Shown here: positions 34,412 to 44,596 of the stretch, in pieces | Layout of the letters: every line of letters begins with the position of its first letter | Position numbering within the stretch: position 1 is the stretch's first letter | Assembly: GCA_902604715.1 (NCBI GenBank) | Contig: CACLAD010000007.1 | Coordinates: 1-53,144, forward strand | DNA length: 53,144 bases | Source of the DNA: an uncultured Bacteroidota bacterium | GTDB taxonomy: Bacteria > Bacteroidota > Bacteroidia > Flavobacteriales > Flavobacteriaceae | Direction of reading: 5' to 3' | The notes under the pieces: model-generated | Told to the model about the DNA's origin: nothing | What the model saw: the letters and a program-made list of their open reading frames with translations, nothing else | Databases searched by the model: none | Made by a program: the position numbers and the translations under genes

Positions 34412-34753
34412 TTATGATTCTTTATTATTAATCTTAGTTCTTCTTTTCTCAGCCCATTCAACAGCGTACTTATCAAGTTTTACCGTAAGGTATCTCATAA
34501 ATCTTTCATCTCTTCTAAATTCAAGTTCTAAATCAGAGATGACAGTAGGATCAACAGTATACTCAAAAAGATGATAAAAACCACTTTTTTTGTTTTGAAT
34601 TGGGTAAGCTAACTTCTTTAATCCCCAATCCTCTTTAGATACCATTTTTGCACCTTTCGATGTTAAAAATTTCTCATATTTAAGGACTGTTTCCTTTGTC
34701 TGCTCATCAGACAAAACGGGATTTAGAATGAAAACAGTTTCGTAATGATTCAT
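34412..34753 (-). CDS. rpsF: 30S ribosomal protein S6
   Basis: A 113-residue S6. It starts [18 protein letters not shown] and has [20 protein letters not shown] and the strand-helix [20 protein letters not shown]. It leads the rpsF-rpsR-rplI operon. Upstream, a -7-like CAAAAATA lies at 34780-34787 on the plus strand, but no -33 TTG is at the right distance. The 140 bases upstream to priA hold no other feature I can see. Confidence 0.96.
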   Translation of the reverse strand: MNHYETVFILNPVLSDEQTKETVLKYEKFLTSKGAKMVSKEDWGLKKLAYPIQNKKSGFYHLFEYTVDPTVISDLELEFRRDERFMRYLTVKLDKYAVEWAEKRRTKINNKES

Positions 34754-34893
34754 TTTGTTATTTTTAAATTTAATGCGTGCAAAAATAGATAATTTTATAA
34801 TGTTATGATAATTTTTGTTATCAAATATTTTTTATTTTAAGAATTTAAGATTATTTACCTTATTAAATTTGATAATTTATTTTTTTAGAACTT

Positions 34894-37335
34894 CTAATAA
34901 GGATCAACATCAACAATGATCTGAACAGATCTAAACTCTGCAACTGACTGGAAAGATAAAATAGATTTTTTTAATATGTTTTTTACAGCGGATAATGATT
35001 GGCTACTGGTGATTTTTATAAGTATATTTTTCTGGTATTTGTTTCTTATTCTTGAAATATATGGAAACTCTGGACCTAATAGATTTTCTTTGAAATAAGG
35101 ATATATCTTCTTGTAAAACCAATTTGAGGAATTGTTAACTTTATTTAATTCTTTATGCTTTACAGTTATTTTTATGAGTTTGACAAACGGAGGATAATTA
35201 AATTTTTTTCTGTCTTGAACTTGTTCGTTATAAAACATTTCATAATCACCTTTAATGATTTGATTTACGGCAATGCTTTTTGAATTGTACGTTTGAATTA
35301 ACACCTCACCCTGGTCCTTTGATCTACCAGCTCTTCCAGAAACCTGCTGAATTAATTGAAAACTTCTCTCATAAGATCTAAAATCCGGAAAATTCATAGA
35401 GCTATCTAAATTTAATACACCGACTAATTGTACATTCTTAAAATCTAAACCTTTGGTTATCATTTGCGTTCCTACAAGAACATCGTATTCGTGATTATCA
35501 AATGAATTAATTATATTTTTGAATTTATTTTTAGCTCTAGTAGTATCATAATCTAATCTTGCAACCCGCATTTTTGGGAAAAATTCTTTTAGCTCTAACT
35601 CAACCTGCTCAGTTCCAAATCCCTTGGACAATAAATCATTACTATTACACTTAAAACAATTACTATTTAATTTCTCATTATAGCCACAATAGTGACATTT
35701 TAATAATTTTTTAGTGTAGTGATATGTTAGTGTAACATCACAATTTATACACTTGGGGGAATGACCACATGAATTGCACTCTAAAACTGGAGAATAACCT
35801 CTCCTGTTTTGAAAAAGGATAACTTGTTTCTTATTGTCAACAATATATTTAATTCTTTTTAGTAGGCTATCTGAAAAAAGACCATACATTTTTCCATTTT
35901 TAACTTTATCAGACAAGTTGATTAATTCAATCTTTGGAAGAGGAATATTTCCAAATCTACTGTTCAACTCAACCAATGATAATTTTTTAGATATTTTGGA
36001 GTTGTAAAAGCTTTCAAATGAGGGTGTAGCTGAACCTAATATTACATTTGAATTATGAAGATTCCCTAACATCAATGCAGTATCTCTAGCATGGTATCTT
36101 GGGGATGGTTCGTATTGTTTGTATGATTGCTCGTGCTCCTCATCAACAATTATTAACTTGAGTTTATTATATGGAAGTAGCACAGCTGACCTTGCACCAA
36201 TGATTACCTGAGGTTTCTCATTTTTAATTATTTCATTCCAAAGCTCAGCTCTTTGATTTATGCTTAGCCCTGAGTGATAAACCACCAAATTTTTAGCAAA
36301 ATAAATCTTCAATCTCTCAACAAGTTGTGTGGTTAAAGCAATTTCTGGTACAAGAAGTAAAATCTGGTTTTTTGAATTAAGCAGTTCATTAATTAAACTT
36401 ATATAAATTTCTGTTTTTCCAGATGATGTAATCCCCTTGAAAAGGACATTCTTATTTTGGCTAAACCTGATTTTAATTTCTTCAAAAGCTGTTTTTTGAA
36501 CATCAGTAAGTTTAAATTCTTTAAAATTAAAAATTTGATCAATTATATTTCTTTTAACCTCAATGTCATAATATTCAAATATTTCCTTTTCAACCATCCT
36601 TTTAATTATTGCAGAGTAACCGGGGTTTAATTTTTTAAACTCTGAAACCCTAACATTTTCAACCAATTGTTTTTTTAATCTACTATAATATTCAAAAAAC
36701 TGAATTTGTCTTTTTGATTTTTTTATTATTGACATCACAGAATTAGAGTCAAAGTCTTTAATTAAACGAATACATTTTATGAATTTTGGTTGATATTTCG
36801 AATATATTTTTTCGTCAACCACTATTAAATCCTTTTCGTTCATTTTATTTATAACAGAAAAAATATTTTTTCTGTTTAAAATTTCGGACACGTTTTTTAT
36901 TGATAATTGTTTATTAATATTTAATGCCTCAAGAATCAGATACTCAGTATCATCTAACTTGTTATTGTTAACCTCATTTTGATTGTTAATAGTAATTATT
37001 GTTTCACTCTGCAGAATTAAATTACTAGGAATAGATGCTCTCATTACTTCACCAAGAGATGTAAAGTAATACCTCGATACCCAGTCCCAAAACTTTAATT
37101 GATGAGTATTTACAGAGGGAGAGGCATCAATAATTTGAATTATTGATTTCAACTCATAATCACTTTCAAAAAAATTATGAATTTTTACAGAAATTGAAGT
37201 GTATAGTTTTGACCTTCCAAATGGAACTATAATTCTCATTCCAGGTTTTAAAAACTCATACTCATCTTTACTTATCAAGTAGGTGAATTTTTGATTAACT
37301 GGAATCGGTAATATTACATCAACATAATAGGCCAT
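34894..37335 (-). CDS. priA: Primosomal helicase PriA
   Basis: An 813-residue replication-restart helicase. The N-terminal DNA-binding domain begins VDVILPIPVNQKFTYLI. Walker A is GITSSGKT (301-308) and the DEEH box is at 398-401, followed by YKQYEPSPRYHARDTA. The paired zinc-binding cysteines are visible in CNSCGHSPKCINC and CHYCGYN, with a last pair CFKC. Helicase motif VI reads QLIQQVSGRAGRS. Full length. It stands alone, divergent from rlmH. Confidence 0.96.
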   Translation of the reverse strand: MAYYVDVILPIPVNQKFTYLISKDEYEFLKPGMRIIVPFGRSKLYTSISVKIHNFFESDYELKSIIQIIDASPSVNTHQLKFWDWVSRYYFTSLGEVMRASIPSNLILQSETIITINNQNEVNNNKLDDTEYLILEALNINKQLSIKNVSEILNRKNIFSVINKMNEKDLIVVDEKIYSKYQPKFIKCIRLIKDFDSNSVMSIIKKSKRQIQFFEYYSRLKKQLVENVRVSEFKKLNPGYSAIIKRMVEKEIFEYYDIEVKRNIIDQIFNFKEFKLTDVQKTAFEEIKIRFSQNKNVLFKGITSSGKTEIYISLINELLNSKNQILLLVPEIALTTQLVERLKIYFAKNLVVYHSGLSINQRAELWNEIIKNEKPQVIIGARSAVLLPYNKLKLIIVDEEHEQSYKQYEPSPRYHARDTALMLGNLHNSNVILGSATPSFESFYNSKISKKLSLVELNSRFGNIPLPKIELINLSDKVKNGKMYGLFSDSLLKRIKYIVDNKKQVILFQNRRGYSPVLECNSCGHSPKCINCDVTLTYHYTKKLLKCHYCGYNEKLNSNCFKCNSNDLLSKGFGTEQVELELKEFFPKMRVARLDYDTTRAKNKFKNIINSFDNHEYDVLVGTQMITKGLDFKNVQLVGVLNLDSSMNFPDFRSYERSFQLIQQVSGRAGRSKDQGEVLIQTYNSKSIAVNQIIKGDYEMFYNEQVQDRKKFNYPPFVKLIKITVKHKELNKVNNSSNWFYKKIYPYFKENLLGPEFPYISRIRNKYQKNILIKITSSQSLSAVKNILKKSILSFQSVAEFRSVQIIVDVDPY

Positions 37336-37359
37336 TAGAAAAATTTAATTATAATATAA

Positions 37360-37367
37360 TATTTTTG
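37360..37367 (+). promoter_or_regulatory. Candidate -7 element for rlmH-rdgB
   Basis: TATTTTTG matches TAnnTTTG 38 bases upstream of the rlmH ATG, but no TTG is found near the expected -33 position, so this is only a candidate. Confidence 0.4.
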
Positions 37368-37405
37368 AAAGGAGTTAAGTGATAAATTTACTCATAAAAT
37401 GGATT

Positions 37406-37873
37406 ATGAATATTAAACTTATTTACATAAGTAAGAATAAAAGTAATAATATTGAATTATTAGTTGAAGATTATGAGAAAAAAATAAATCATTTCATAAG
37501 TTATAGTTCAATTGGATTAAAAAATAAAAATCAAAAAACTGAGAAAAAATTAATTCAAAAATCTGAATCAGATCTTATTTTAAAAAATATTAAAAGCAAT
37601 GATTTAGTAATTTTACTGGACGAAAAAGGAAAAGAATTTTCGACTATGGATTTTTCTAAATTTATTTCCAATAAAATGATGAACAGAACTAAAAATATAG
37701 TTTTTTTAATTGGTGGTGCATATGGTTTTTCAACCGAATTTAAAGATAAGTTTAAATTAAAGATAGCATTATCAAAATTCACATTTTCTCATGATTTAGC
37801 AAGATTATTTTTCAGTGAGCAACTTTATAGATCTTTAACTATTATTAACAATATTCCATATCATAACCAATGA
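37406..37873 (+). CDS. rlmH: 23S rRNA pseudouridine-1915 N3-methyltransferase RlmH
   Basis: A 155-residue SPOUT methyltransferase that modifies position 1915 of 23S rRNA. The knot region shows VFLIGGAYGFS and the C-terminal LSKFTFSHDLARLFFSEQLY, ending IPYHNQ, the standard RlmH signature apart from the last residue. ATG 37406 is chosen because the family begins MNIKLIYIS and this gives the usual length; an upstream in-frame GTG at 37379 would add nine residues. Its stop overlaps the rdgB start by four bases. Confidence 0.92.
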   Translation: MNIKLIYISKNKSNNIELLVEDYEKKINHFISYSSIGLKNKNQKTEKKLIQKSESDLILKNIKSNDLVILLDEKGKEFSTMDFSKFISNKMMNRTKNIVFLIGGAYGFSTEFKDKFKLKIALSKFTFSHDLARLFFSEQLYRSLTIINNIPYHNQ

Positions 37874-38451
37874 ATAGATTAGTTTTTGCGACTCACAATT
37901 CAAATAAAGTAAAAGAAGTTAGAGAATTGCTATCAAGTTCATTTGAAATATTGAGTCTTGATGATATTGGATTTAACGATGATATCATTGAGGATAAACC
38001 TACAATAATTGAAAATTCAATAAAAAAAGCTGAATTGATTAAAATCAAAACTGGATATGATTGTTTTGCTGATGATACTGGGCTTGAAGTTGATGCATTA
38101 AATGGCCAACCTGGGGTATTTTCTAAAAGATTTGCAGGACTAAATGCAAGTTCTGATGAAAACATCGATAAATTGTTAGAAATGCTAGAAAATAATACAA
38201 ATAGAGTCGCTCGCTTTAAAACCGTCATATCATTGTCAAAAAACAGTGAAATCATAACGTTTGAGGGTGTTTGTGAAGGAAATATAGGATATGAAAGAAT
38301 GGGTGACTTAGGGTTTGGATATGATCCAGTATTTATCCCAAAAAACCGAAATATATCGTTTGGGCAAATGAGCCTGAGTGAAAAAAATTTAATAGCTCAT
38401 CGGGCAAAGGCAATAAATAAACTTGTTGATTATTTAACAAATCTTTATTAA
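37870..38451 (+). CDS. rdgB: Non-canonical purine NTP pyrophosphatase
   Basis: A 193-residue Ham1/RdgB enzyme that hydrolyses dITP, XTP and related nucleotides to monophosphates. Motifs: FATHNSNKVKEV at the start, FADDTGLEVDALNGQPGVFS with the metal-binding acidic residues, and LGFGYDPVFIP with the later SHRA-like AHRAKA. Length is standard. It is translationally coupled to rlmH through an ATGA overlap. Confidence 0.94.
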   Translation: MNRLVFATHNSNKVKEVRELLSSSFEILSLDDIGFNDDIIEDKPTIIENSIKKAELIKIKTGYDCFADDTGLEVDALNGQPGVFSKRFAGLNASSDENIDKLLEMLENNTNRVARFKTVISLSKNSEIITFEGVCEGNIGYERMGDLGFGYDPVFIPKNRNISFGQMSLSEKNLIAHRAKAINKLVDYLTNLY

Positions 38452-38493
38452 TATTAAATGAAAATTGGCCTAATTAGTGCATAAATTTAATAA

Positions 38494-39270
38494 ATGAATA
38501 AGTTAATTGCATTTGTTTTCTTTTTTTTTATTTCAACTTCATTTTTTGCTCAGGAGGTTACTGATGTCAGCGGAACAATTTTAAATTCTAAGACAAATCT
38601 TCCATTAGAAAATGTAAATATTGTCAACCTTAATAAAGTTATCGGTACTGCAACCAGTAAGGAAGGGAAATTTGAAATTAATGCCCAAGTTAATGATACG
38701 TTACATTTTTCATATTTAGGGTATAAATCCATTAAGGTAAGGGTCACGAATGACTGGATCAAGTTTGGAACTAACACTACAATCGAATTAACTGAGCTTG
38801 CATTAGCTCTTGAAGAAGTAGTTGTTTACGAGATGAAACTGACAGGTTATTTAGAATTAGACATTAAGCAAGTTCCGATAAATAATAATTTTAGATATAG
38901 TATTTCTGGTCTTTCTAATGTTGGCTATGAATCAAGTGTTAGACCCACAAAAGCTGTGACAAAAGCGCTAAATGCAATTTTTAACCCAGTTGATTTTCTT
39001 TATCAAATTTTTGGCAGAGAACCCAATCAATTAAGAAAACTAAAAAAAATGAAAAGCGATGATCAAATCAGAAATGCCCTATCAAACAGATTTGACAGAG
39101 AGATGCTAATTGAATTATTAGATATTGACAAGATTGATCTTGACTTTTTAATCACTCAGTGCAATTATTCTGATGAGTTTATCTCAAAAGCTAATGATTT
39201 ACAGGTTCTTGACGCCATTAGTGAATGTTATGAAGAATACAAAGTTCTAAATAAAACCATCAAAAACTAA
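38494..39270 (+). CDS. Exported CarboxypepD_reg-like domain protein
   Basis: A 258-residue exported protein. After a signal peptide (FFFFISTSFFA, then Q20) comes a carboxypeptidase regulatory-like beta domain (VSGTILNSKTNLPLENVNIV, then GTATSKEGKFEI and LHFSYLGYKSI). This is the same module that precedes TonB-dependent receptor plugs, but here no receptor follows. The C-terminal 150 residues are mostly helical and charged, with no recognised domain. Function is unknown; a surface or periplasmic structural role is possible. It is convergent with the DUF975-like gene. Confidence 0.82.
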   Translation: MNKLIAFVFFFFISTSFFAQEVTDVSGTILNSKTNLPLENVNIVNLNKVIGTATSKEGKFEINAQVNDTLHFSYLGYKSIKVRVTNDWIKFGTNTTIELTELALALEEVVVYEMKLTGYLELDIKQVPINNNFRYSISGLSNVGYESSVRPTKAVTKALNAIFNPVDFLYQIFGREPNQLRKLKKMKSDDQIRNALSNRFDREMLIELLDIDKIDLDFLITQCNYSDEFISKANDLQVLDAISECYEEYKVLNKTIKN

Positions 39271-39297
39271 ATAAATATTTTCTGAAAAATTTATTTA
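39268..39297. terminator. Weak AT-only hairpin between convergent genes
   Basis: TAAATAAAT and ATTTATTTA form a nine-base-pair A/T stem with a 12-base loop. It spans the two stop regions. With no G-C pair it would be unstable, so a terminator role is uncertain. Confidence 0.3.
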
Positions 39298-40061
39298 ATC
39301 TTTTCATAGTAATTAGCCGTTACAACATAAGAAAAAGGGATATACCATAACAGACCGATGAATAAAGTAAAAGGGGTTAAAGCTAGCAACAGCAATAAAA
39401 TTAGATTAAGAACAAAAAAGTTAAACTTATAACCCTTCATCATTTTCCAACTTTTTTGTACAGCATCCCAAGCATCAATTGAAGTGTCTTCTGCCATTAT
39501 AAAAAAGGTCATAGCAAAAGGAATGTAAGCAATTATCCAGGGTAGAATAAACGAAAAGCAAAAACTCAAAATACAAAACATCATCAACATTATTGACTCG
39601 GCAGTTAGGCCAATAGAAAGCGACCTGAAGGGTGTCAATAGGGCTTCCCATTCCATAGTACTAACAAACGCCTCATATGATTGGGTATAAACAATAGATA
39701 TGATCAGTAAAAATATGGCAAAGTTTATTAATAAAAACAAAATCATTAAAATTATACCAACTACGGCTACAATTGGGATAATTATAAAGTAAGCTAACAT
39801 ATTATTACCTAGATTGTATTGAAATCCAAATAGTAAATCTTCAAATTTCGGAAAATTTTCATTGATAATTTTAACACAATATAAACTTACACCTACCGAA
39901 AATGGTCCGGTAATAAGCAAACTTAAAAACCCCCCTATTCCAGGAATAGCTTGCACTAATGCTATAATCAAATTAAATACAAAAAAAACGGCAATGGATT
40001 GCAGCCAATGTCCTTTTATTAATACTAAAGACTCAGAAAGAAGGTCTCTTAATTTAATCAT
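39291..40061 (-). CDS. DUF975-like integral membrane protein
   Basis: A 256-residue protein with about six hydrophobic segments, beginning MIKLRDLLSESLVLIKGHW. The loops contain TGPFSVGVSLYCVKI and WDAVQKSWKMMKGYKFNFF, the latter resembling the conserved stretch before the last helices of DUF975 proteins. No catalytic residues are apparent. The function of this family is not known. It stands alone on the minus strand between two plus-strand genes. Confidence 0.7.
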   Translation of the reverse strand: MIKLRDLLSESLVLIKGHWLQSIAVFFVFNLIIALVQAIPGIGGFLSLLITGPFSVGVSLYCVKIINENFPKFEDLLFGFQYNLGNNMLAYFIIIPIVAVVGIILMILFLLINFAIFLLIISIVYTQSYEAFVSTMEWEALLTPFRSLSIGLTAESIMLMMFCILSFCFSFILPWIIAYIPFAMTFFIMAEDTSIDAWDAVQKSWKMMKGYKFNFFVLNLILLLLLALTPFTLFIGLLWYIPFSYVVTANYYEKIK

Positions 40062-40120
40062 TTCCTAATGTATATATCAGTAAAGGAAGCAAAATTAACC
40101 ATAAAATGTAATTATTTGAT

Positions 40121-40128
40121 TAACTTTG
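40121..40128 (+). promoter_or_regulatory. Candidate -7 element for purB
   Basis: TAACTTTG fits TAnnTTTG and lies 21 bases before the purB ATG. No clear TTG is present 19-21 bases upstream, so confidence is moderate. Confidence 0.5.
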
Positions 40129-40149
40129 CAAATCTTTAACATTTGATTG

Positions 40150-41496
40150 ATGAACAACAGTGGTTTAAATGCAATTTCTCCAATTGACGGGAGATACTCT
40201 TCAAAAACATCAGAGCTAAATAAATTTTTCTCTGAGAAAGCTTTGATGAAATATAGACTAGTAGTTGAAATTGAATATTTTATCGGTTTATGTGAATTTG
40301 ATATTCCCGAACTAAAAAACTTTGACCAGTCAAAATTTGAATTATTAAGAAAAATATACCTTGATTTTTCAAACGATGATGCATCAATCATTAAAAAAAT
40401 TGAAAATACAACAAATCATGATGTAAAGGCAATTGAATATTTCCTTAAAGATAAATTTGAAGAGTTAAATCTGTCAAAATTTGTTGAATTTATCCATTTC
40501 GGGCTAACATCACAAGACATTAATAATACTGCCATCCCTCTGAGTTTAAAAGAAATGTTTGATCAGGTATATTATAATTCAATTGAATTAATTTTATCAT
40601 CGTTAGAACAGATTTCAAACAAATGGAAAGATATTCCTATGATTGCAAGAACTCATGGACAGCCCGCATCTCCAACCAAACTCGGAAAAGAAATAAAAGT
40701 TTTTATAATCCGAATTAATGAGCAATTAAAACTTTTAAAAGACATTCCAATTGCAGCTAAATTTGGTGGTGCTTCAGGAAATTTTAACGCCCATCATGTT
40801 GCGTACAAAAATCATAATTGGCTTCAATTTTCAAAGAATTTGATTGAAAATAAACTTGGATTGAAACATTCATATCCAACAACACAAATTGAGCACTACG
40901 ACCATTTGGCTGCAATATTTGATAATTTAAAAAGGATTAACACAATATTAATTGACTTTAACAGGGATATGTGGTTCTACATTTCTATGGATTACTTTAA
41001 GCAAAAAATTAAAAAAGGTGAAATTGGTAGTTCAGCAATGCCTCATAAAGTAAATCCTATTGATTTTGAAAATAGCGAAGGTAATTTGGGATATGCCAAC
41101 AGCATTTTTCAACATCTTTCTGAAAAACTACCTATTTCAAGACTTCAGAGAGATTTAACTGACAGTACTGTTTTAAGAAATATAGGTGTTCCAATCTCAC
41201 ATACCCTGATTGCATTTAAATCAACAATTAAGGGAATTAGTAAACTAATTGTCAATGAATCGAAGATCAAAGAAGACCTTAATAATAACTGGGCAGTTGT
41301 AGCTGAAGCAATTCAGACAATTCTTAGAAGGATTAATTACCCAAAGCCATACGAGGCATTAAAAGAATTAACCCGAACAAACACAAAAATTGATAAAAAC
41401 AGTATCAAAAAATTCATTGATTCTCTAGATATTTCAGAAGAGACAAAATCAGAATTAAAAAATATAACACCAGAAAATTTTACAGGAATTCACTAA
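40150..41496 (+). CDS. purB: Adenylosuccinate lyase
   Basis: Cleaves SAICAR and adenylosuccinate in purine synthesis. The 448 residues begin with the PurB pattern LNAISPIDGRYSSK and contain HFGLTSQDINNTA, ARTHGQPASPTKLG and the family signature SSAMPHKVNPIDFENSEGN. ATG 40150 is preferred; a TTG directly before it (40147) is in the same frame. Length agrees with the short bacterial type. Followed after nine bases by the S41 peptidase. Confidence 0.95.
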   Translation: MNNSGLNAISPIDGRYSSKTSELNKFFSEKALMKYRLVVEIEYFIGLCEFDIPELKNFDQSKFELLRKIYLDFSNDDASIIKKIENTTNHDVKAIEYFLKDKFEELNLSKFVEFIHFGLTSQDINNTAIPLSLKEMFDQVYYNSIELILSSLEQISNKWKDIPMIARTHGQPASPTKLGKEIKVFIIRINEQLKLLKDIPIAAKFGGASGNFNAHHVAYKNHNWLQFSKNLIENKLGLKHSYPTTQIEHYDHLAAIFDNLKRINTILIDFNRDMWFYISMDYFKQKIKKGEIGSSAMPHKVNPIDFENSEGNLGYANSIFQHLSEKLPISRLQRDLTDSTVLRNIGVPISHTLIAFKSTIKGISKLIVNESKIKEDLNNNWAVVAEAIQTILRRINYPKPYEALKELTRTNTKIDKNSIKKFIDSLDISEETKSELKNITPENFTGIH

Positions 41497-41505
41497 ATTT
41501 AATGA

Positions 41506-42951
41506 ATGAATTCTAGATGCTTTTTTTTATATCTATTTCTTTTTTCATTGTTTTTTACTAGTTGCTTTGAAGATAATGATGACAATGGTGCATCAGCAAG
41601 TGAAATAAATGATTTTGTATGGAAGGGTATGAATGCTGCATATTTGTACAAACAGGAAATTTCTGATTTAGATAATGACAGGTTTAATGATTCTGATGAA
41701 TACGCCAGCTATTTAAATAATTATAATTCCCCTGAAGACTTATTTGAATCTCTTATTCATGAAAGAGATAATATTGATAAATTCAGTTTAATTATAGATA
41801 ATTATATTGAATTAGAGCAATATTTAAGTGGTGTAAGTTTGTCTAATGGTCTTAATTATGGACTTGTTTATTTACCAAATTCAAATAATGAAATTTTTGG
41901 TTATGTTAGATATGTAAACAATGGATCAGCAGCAGATTTAGCCAATATAAATAGAGGTGATATCTTTCGAAGTATTGATGGTGTACTTCTGTCAGTTGAT
42001 AATTATAGTGACTTATTATCACAAGAAATATATACAGTTAATTTTGCCAATTATTTTAATAATGACACGGAGGATATTAATGATGATACAATAGAGTTGA
42101 ACGGTATTAATATTGAATTACAAAAAGTTCCCTTAGTTAAAAACCCTGTACATCATTATTCTACTCTGGATTATTCTAGTGGAAAAATTGGTTACTTGAT
42201 GTATAATCAATTTATTTCAAATTATGATGATTATTTAAAGACAATTTTTTCTGAATTTAAATCGAACTCTATAGATGAATTAATATTAGATCTTAGATAT
42301 AATCCAGGTGGTAGTATAAATTCCGCAATAGTATTAGCTAGTCTTATTACTGGACAATTTGAAAATGAAGTTTTTAATACTGAACAATGGAATAATGATA
42401 TTCAAAATTATTGGATTAATAACAATCCTGAGTATCTTATAAACAGATTTACAACTTTTCAAAGTAGCTTGAACTTAGGTAGAGTTTTTATTCTTACAAC
42501 AAGATCTTCCGCATCGGCTAGTGAATTAATTATTAATTGTCTTAAGCCTTACATAAATGTTGTACAAATAGGAACTACAACATATGGTAAATATCAAGCT
42601 TCTGTTACTTTGTATGATTCAGAAAATTTTTCAAATCAAAATGTAAATCGTACTCACAGTTATGCTCTACAACCACTTGTTTTAAAAACTTTAAATGTAA
42701 ATGGTGTAACTGATTATTATAATGGAATTAACCCAGATTATGAATATGAAGAAAGGGCTTTTGATATGGGGCAAGTTGGAGATTTAAATGAACCTATGCT
42801 TAATTTCACATTAGACATAATAGACTCTAGAATTTCTTTGGATTTAAAAACAGAATTGTTTGAATACATTGATGATAATCTTAAATTTGATTTTTTGGAA
42901 CGAGAAATGTACATTGATAGTAAAGAGATAGTAAAATTTTATGAAAAATAA
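41506..42951 (+). CDS. S41-family C-terminal processing peptidase, lipoprotein
   Basis: A 481-residue serine peptidase. The signal peptide ends in a lipobox (LFFTSC, Cys20). A PDZ-like region follows at about 110-175 (FGYVRYVNNGSAADL and RGDIFRSIDG). The catalytic part has LILDLRYNPGGS (259-270) and the site TRSSASASELI, with Ser337 and Lys362 the likely dyad (25 residues apart, as in Prc). It probably trims or degrades proteins at the outer or inner membrane surface. Its end overlaps the DUF6580 start by 11 bases. Confidence 0.88.
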   Translation: MNSRCFFLYLFLFSLFFTSCFEDNDDNGASASEINDFVWKGMNAAYLYKQEISDLDNDRFNDSDEYASYLNNYNSPEDLFESLIHERDNIDKFSLIIDNYIELEQYLSGVSLSNGLNYGLVYLPNSNNEIFGYVRYVNNGSAADLANINRGDIFRSIDGVLLSVDNYSDLLSQEIYTVNFANYFNNDTEDINDDTIELNGINIELQKVPLVKNPVHHYSTLDYSSGKIGYLMYNQFISNYDDYLKTIFSEFKSNSIDELILDLRYNPGGSINSAIVLASLITGQFENEVFNTEQWNNDIQNYWINNNPEYLINRFTTFQSSLNLGRVFILTTRSSASASELIINCLKPYINVVQIGTTTYGKYQASVTLYDSENFSNQNVNRTHSYALQPLVLKTLNVNGVTDYYNGINPDYEYEERAFDMGQVGDLNEPMLNFTLDIIDSRISLDLKTELFEYIDDNLKFDFLEREMYIDSKEIVKFYEK

Positions 42952-43438
42952 ATTTGATAGAATTCAAAAAATTGTCCTCTTAATCACAATTTTTGGGGTT
43001 ATTTGTCGGCTGATACCTCATCCGCCAAATTTTTCACCAGTCACTGCAATTGCGTTATTTGGTGGGCTTAATTTTTCAGATAAAAGAATTGCTTTTTCAA
43101 TCCCTCTAATTATTTTATTTCTATCTGACTTAATACTTGGTATTTCTATTATAAATTTATTTGTTTACACTGGTTTTTCAATAATAGTTTTTTTAGGCAC
43201 AAAGATTAAATCAATCAAATTTGAAAATATAATTTTAAGTAGTTTTATTTTCTTTTTAATATCAAATTTTGGTGTATGGATAATTGGTTATCCAAAAAAC
43301 ATAGAAGGGTTAATTCTGTGTTATACTATGGCGATACCATTTTTTGGCTATTCAATTGCAGGAGATTTGTTCTTTGGGTATTTATTTAAATTCTCATTTA
43401 GTAAAATTAGTTCAATTTTACCAAGTAGAATAAACTAA
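42941..43438 (+). CDS. DUF6580 integral membrane protein
   Basis: A 165-residue protein with four to five membrane helices. The opening CRLIPHPPNFSPVTAIALFG is the recognisable DUF6580 motif, a group described as putative transport proteins. No substrate can be assigned from sequence. It overlaps the S41 peptidase gene by 11 bases, so the two are coupled. Its TAA shares a CTAA overlap with the convergent rmuC stop. Confidence 0.82.
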   Translation: MKNKFDRIQKIVLLITIFGVICRLIPHPPNFSPVTAIALFGGLNFSDKRIAFSIPLIILFLSDLILGISIINLFVYTGFSIIVFLGTKIKSIKFENIILSSFIFFLISNFGVWIIGYPKNIEGLILCYTMAIPFFGYSIAGDLFFGYLFKFSFSKISSILPSRIN

Positions 43439-44547
43439 TCATCTGATTGTGGTTTTTCAATTAGTTCTGAATTAATATCTAACTTAGAAGTTCCTGAAAT
43501 CCTTATAATATCTTTATCAATTTTTTTAAATTCTTTAGTACTATCGTTAAAATGATTTACAGCAGTTCCTAAGGTATTTCCTAACTTATCGTGATATGTT
43601 TTATAAGCATTTAGGTGATTAGACAACTTTTCAACATTTTTTATTATATCGTTAATAGAATCCTCCACTTTCATATTGTGCAGTGCTTTTACCGTTATTT
43701 GTAGCATTGGAAAAAGGCTCATTGGTGAAACAATCATTACTTTTTTTTCGTAAGCATAATTGACCAAATCTCTCTGATTAATTTTCAAGGAACCCACCCT
43801 ACTATTTAGTAAATCTTGGTATAATCCATCAGCAGGGATAAACATATAAGCATAATCTGTTGTTCTTTCGTTAGGTCTGATATATTTTGCTGTTTCATCA
43901 ATTCTATTCTTAATATCTGATTTGAATTTTTTTTCTAAATCGAGTAATTCTTCTTTGTTTTCTGACTCAATCATTTTATTATAATTGTCTAAAGAGAATT
44001 TTGCGTCAATAGGAATAATATATTCACCAACCCTAACAATTGCGTCAACTGTTTCTTTATTTGAAAATGTATGCTGCATTTTAAAAAGTTCTGGTGGTAA
44101 TACATTTGCAAGAAGATTCTCCAATTGAATTTCACCTAAAACACCCCTTTGCTTCTGATTACCAAGAATTTTTTCCAGGGTTTTCATTTGGTTTGCAAAA
44201 CTTAGAACTTGTTCGTTAGTACCCTTAATTTTTTCCAACTCAGTAGTAACATCTTTTATTACTTTATTAGACTCTTTAAACTGCTGAGTAATCGAATCAG
44301 TGGATGATTTCTGAAAATCATTAATTTGTTTATTGATAATATTCAATTTTGCTTCTATCTCACTTCTACTCTCCTTTGAATTACTACTAATTTCTTTTCT
44401 TATATCTTGAATTTGAGAATTTAGAGTATTGGAAAAATTCATTAAATCAGTGGATTCAATTGAACCAGTTGAAGAACTTGATTTGTAAATCAAATAAACA
44501 AGAACTATTGAAACAAAAACCAATAATATTAATATGATTAGATCCAT
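43435..44547 (-). CDS. rmuC: DNA recombination protein RmuC homologue
   Basis: A 370-residue protein with one N-terminal membrane helix (LIILILLVFVSIVLVYLIY), a long coiled coil at about residues 35-130 and the RmuC nuclease-like domain. The latter is marked by RGVLGEIQLENLLANVLPP, DAIVRVGEYIIPIDAKFSLD and the later YAYMFIPADGLYQDL and MIVSPMSLF. E. coli RmuC limits recombination at inverted repeats; the nuclease activity is presumed. Fifty bases separate it from carB upstream. Confidence 0.92.
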   Translation of the reverse strand: MDLIILILLVFVSIVLVYLIYKSSSSTGSIESTDLMNFSNTLNSQIQDIRKEISSNSKESRSEIEAKLNIINKQINDFQKSSTDSITQQFKESNKVIKDVTTELEKIKGTNEQVLSFANQMKTLEKILGNQKQRGVLGEIQLENLLANVLPPELFKMQHTFSNKETVDAIVRVGEYIIPIDAKFSLDNYNKMIESENKEELLDLEKKFKSDIKNRIDETAKYIRPNERTTDYAYMFIPADGLYQDLLNSRVGSLKINQRDLVNYAYEKKVMIVSPMSLFPMLQITVKALHNMKVEDSINDIIKNVEKLSNHLNAYKTYHDKLGNTLGTAVNHFNDSTKEFKKIDKDIIRISGTSKLDINSELIEKPQSDD

Positions 44548-44596
44548 CTAAAACAATTTACAATTAATTTACAGAATAATAAAAAAGAAGATTATT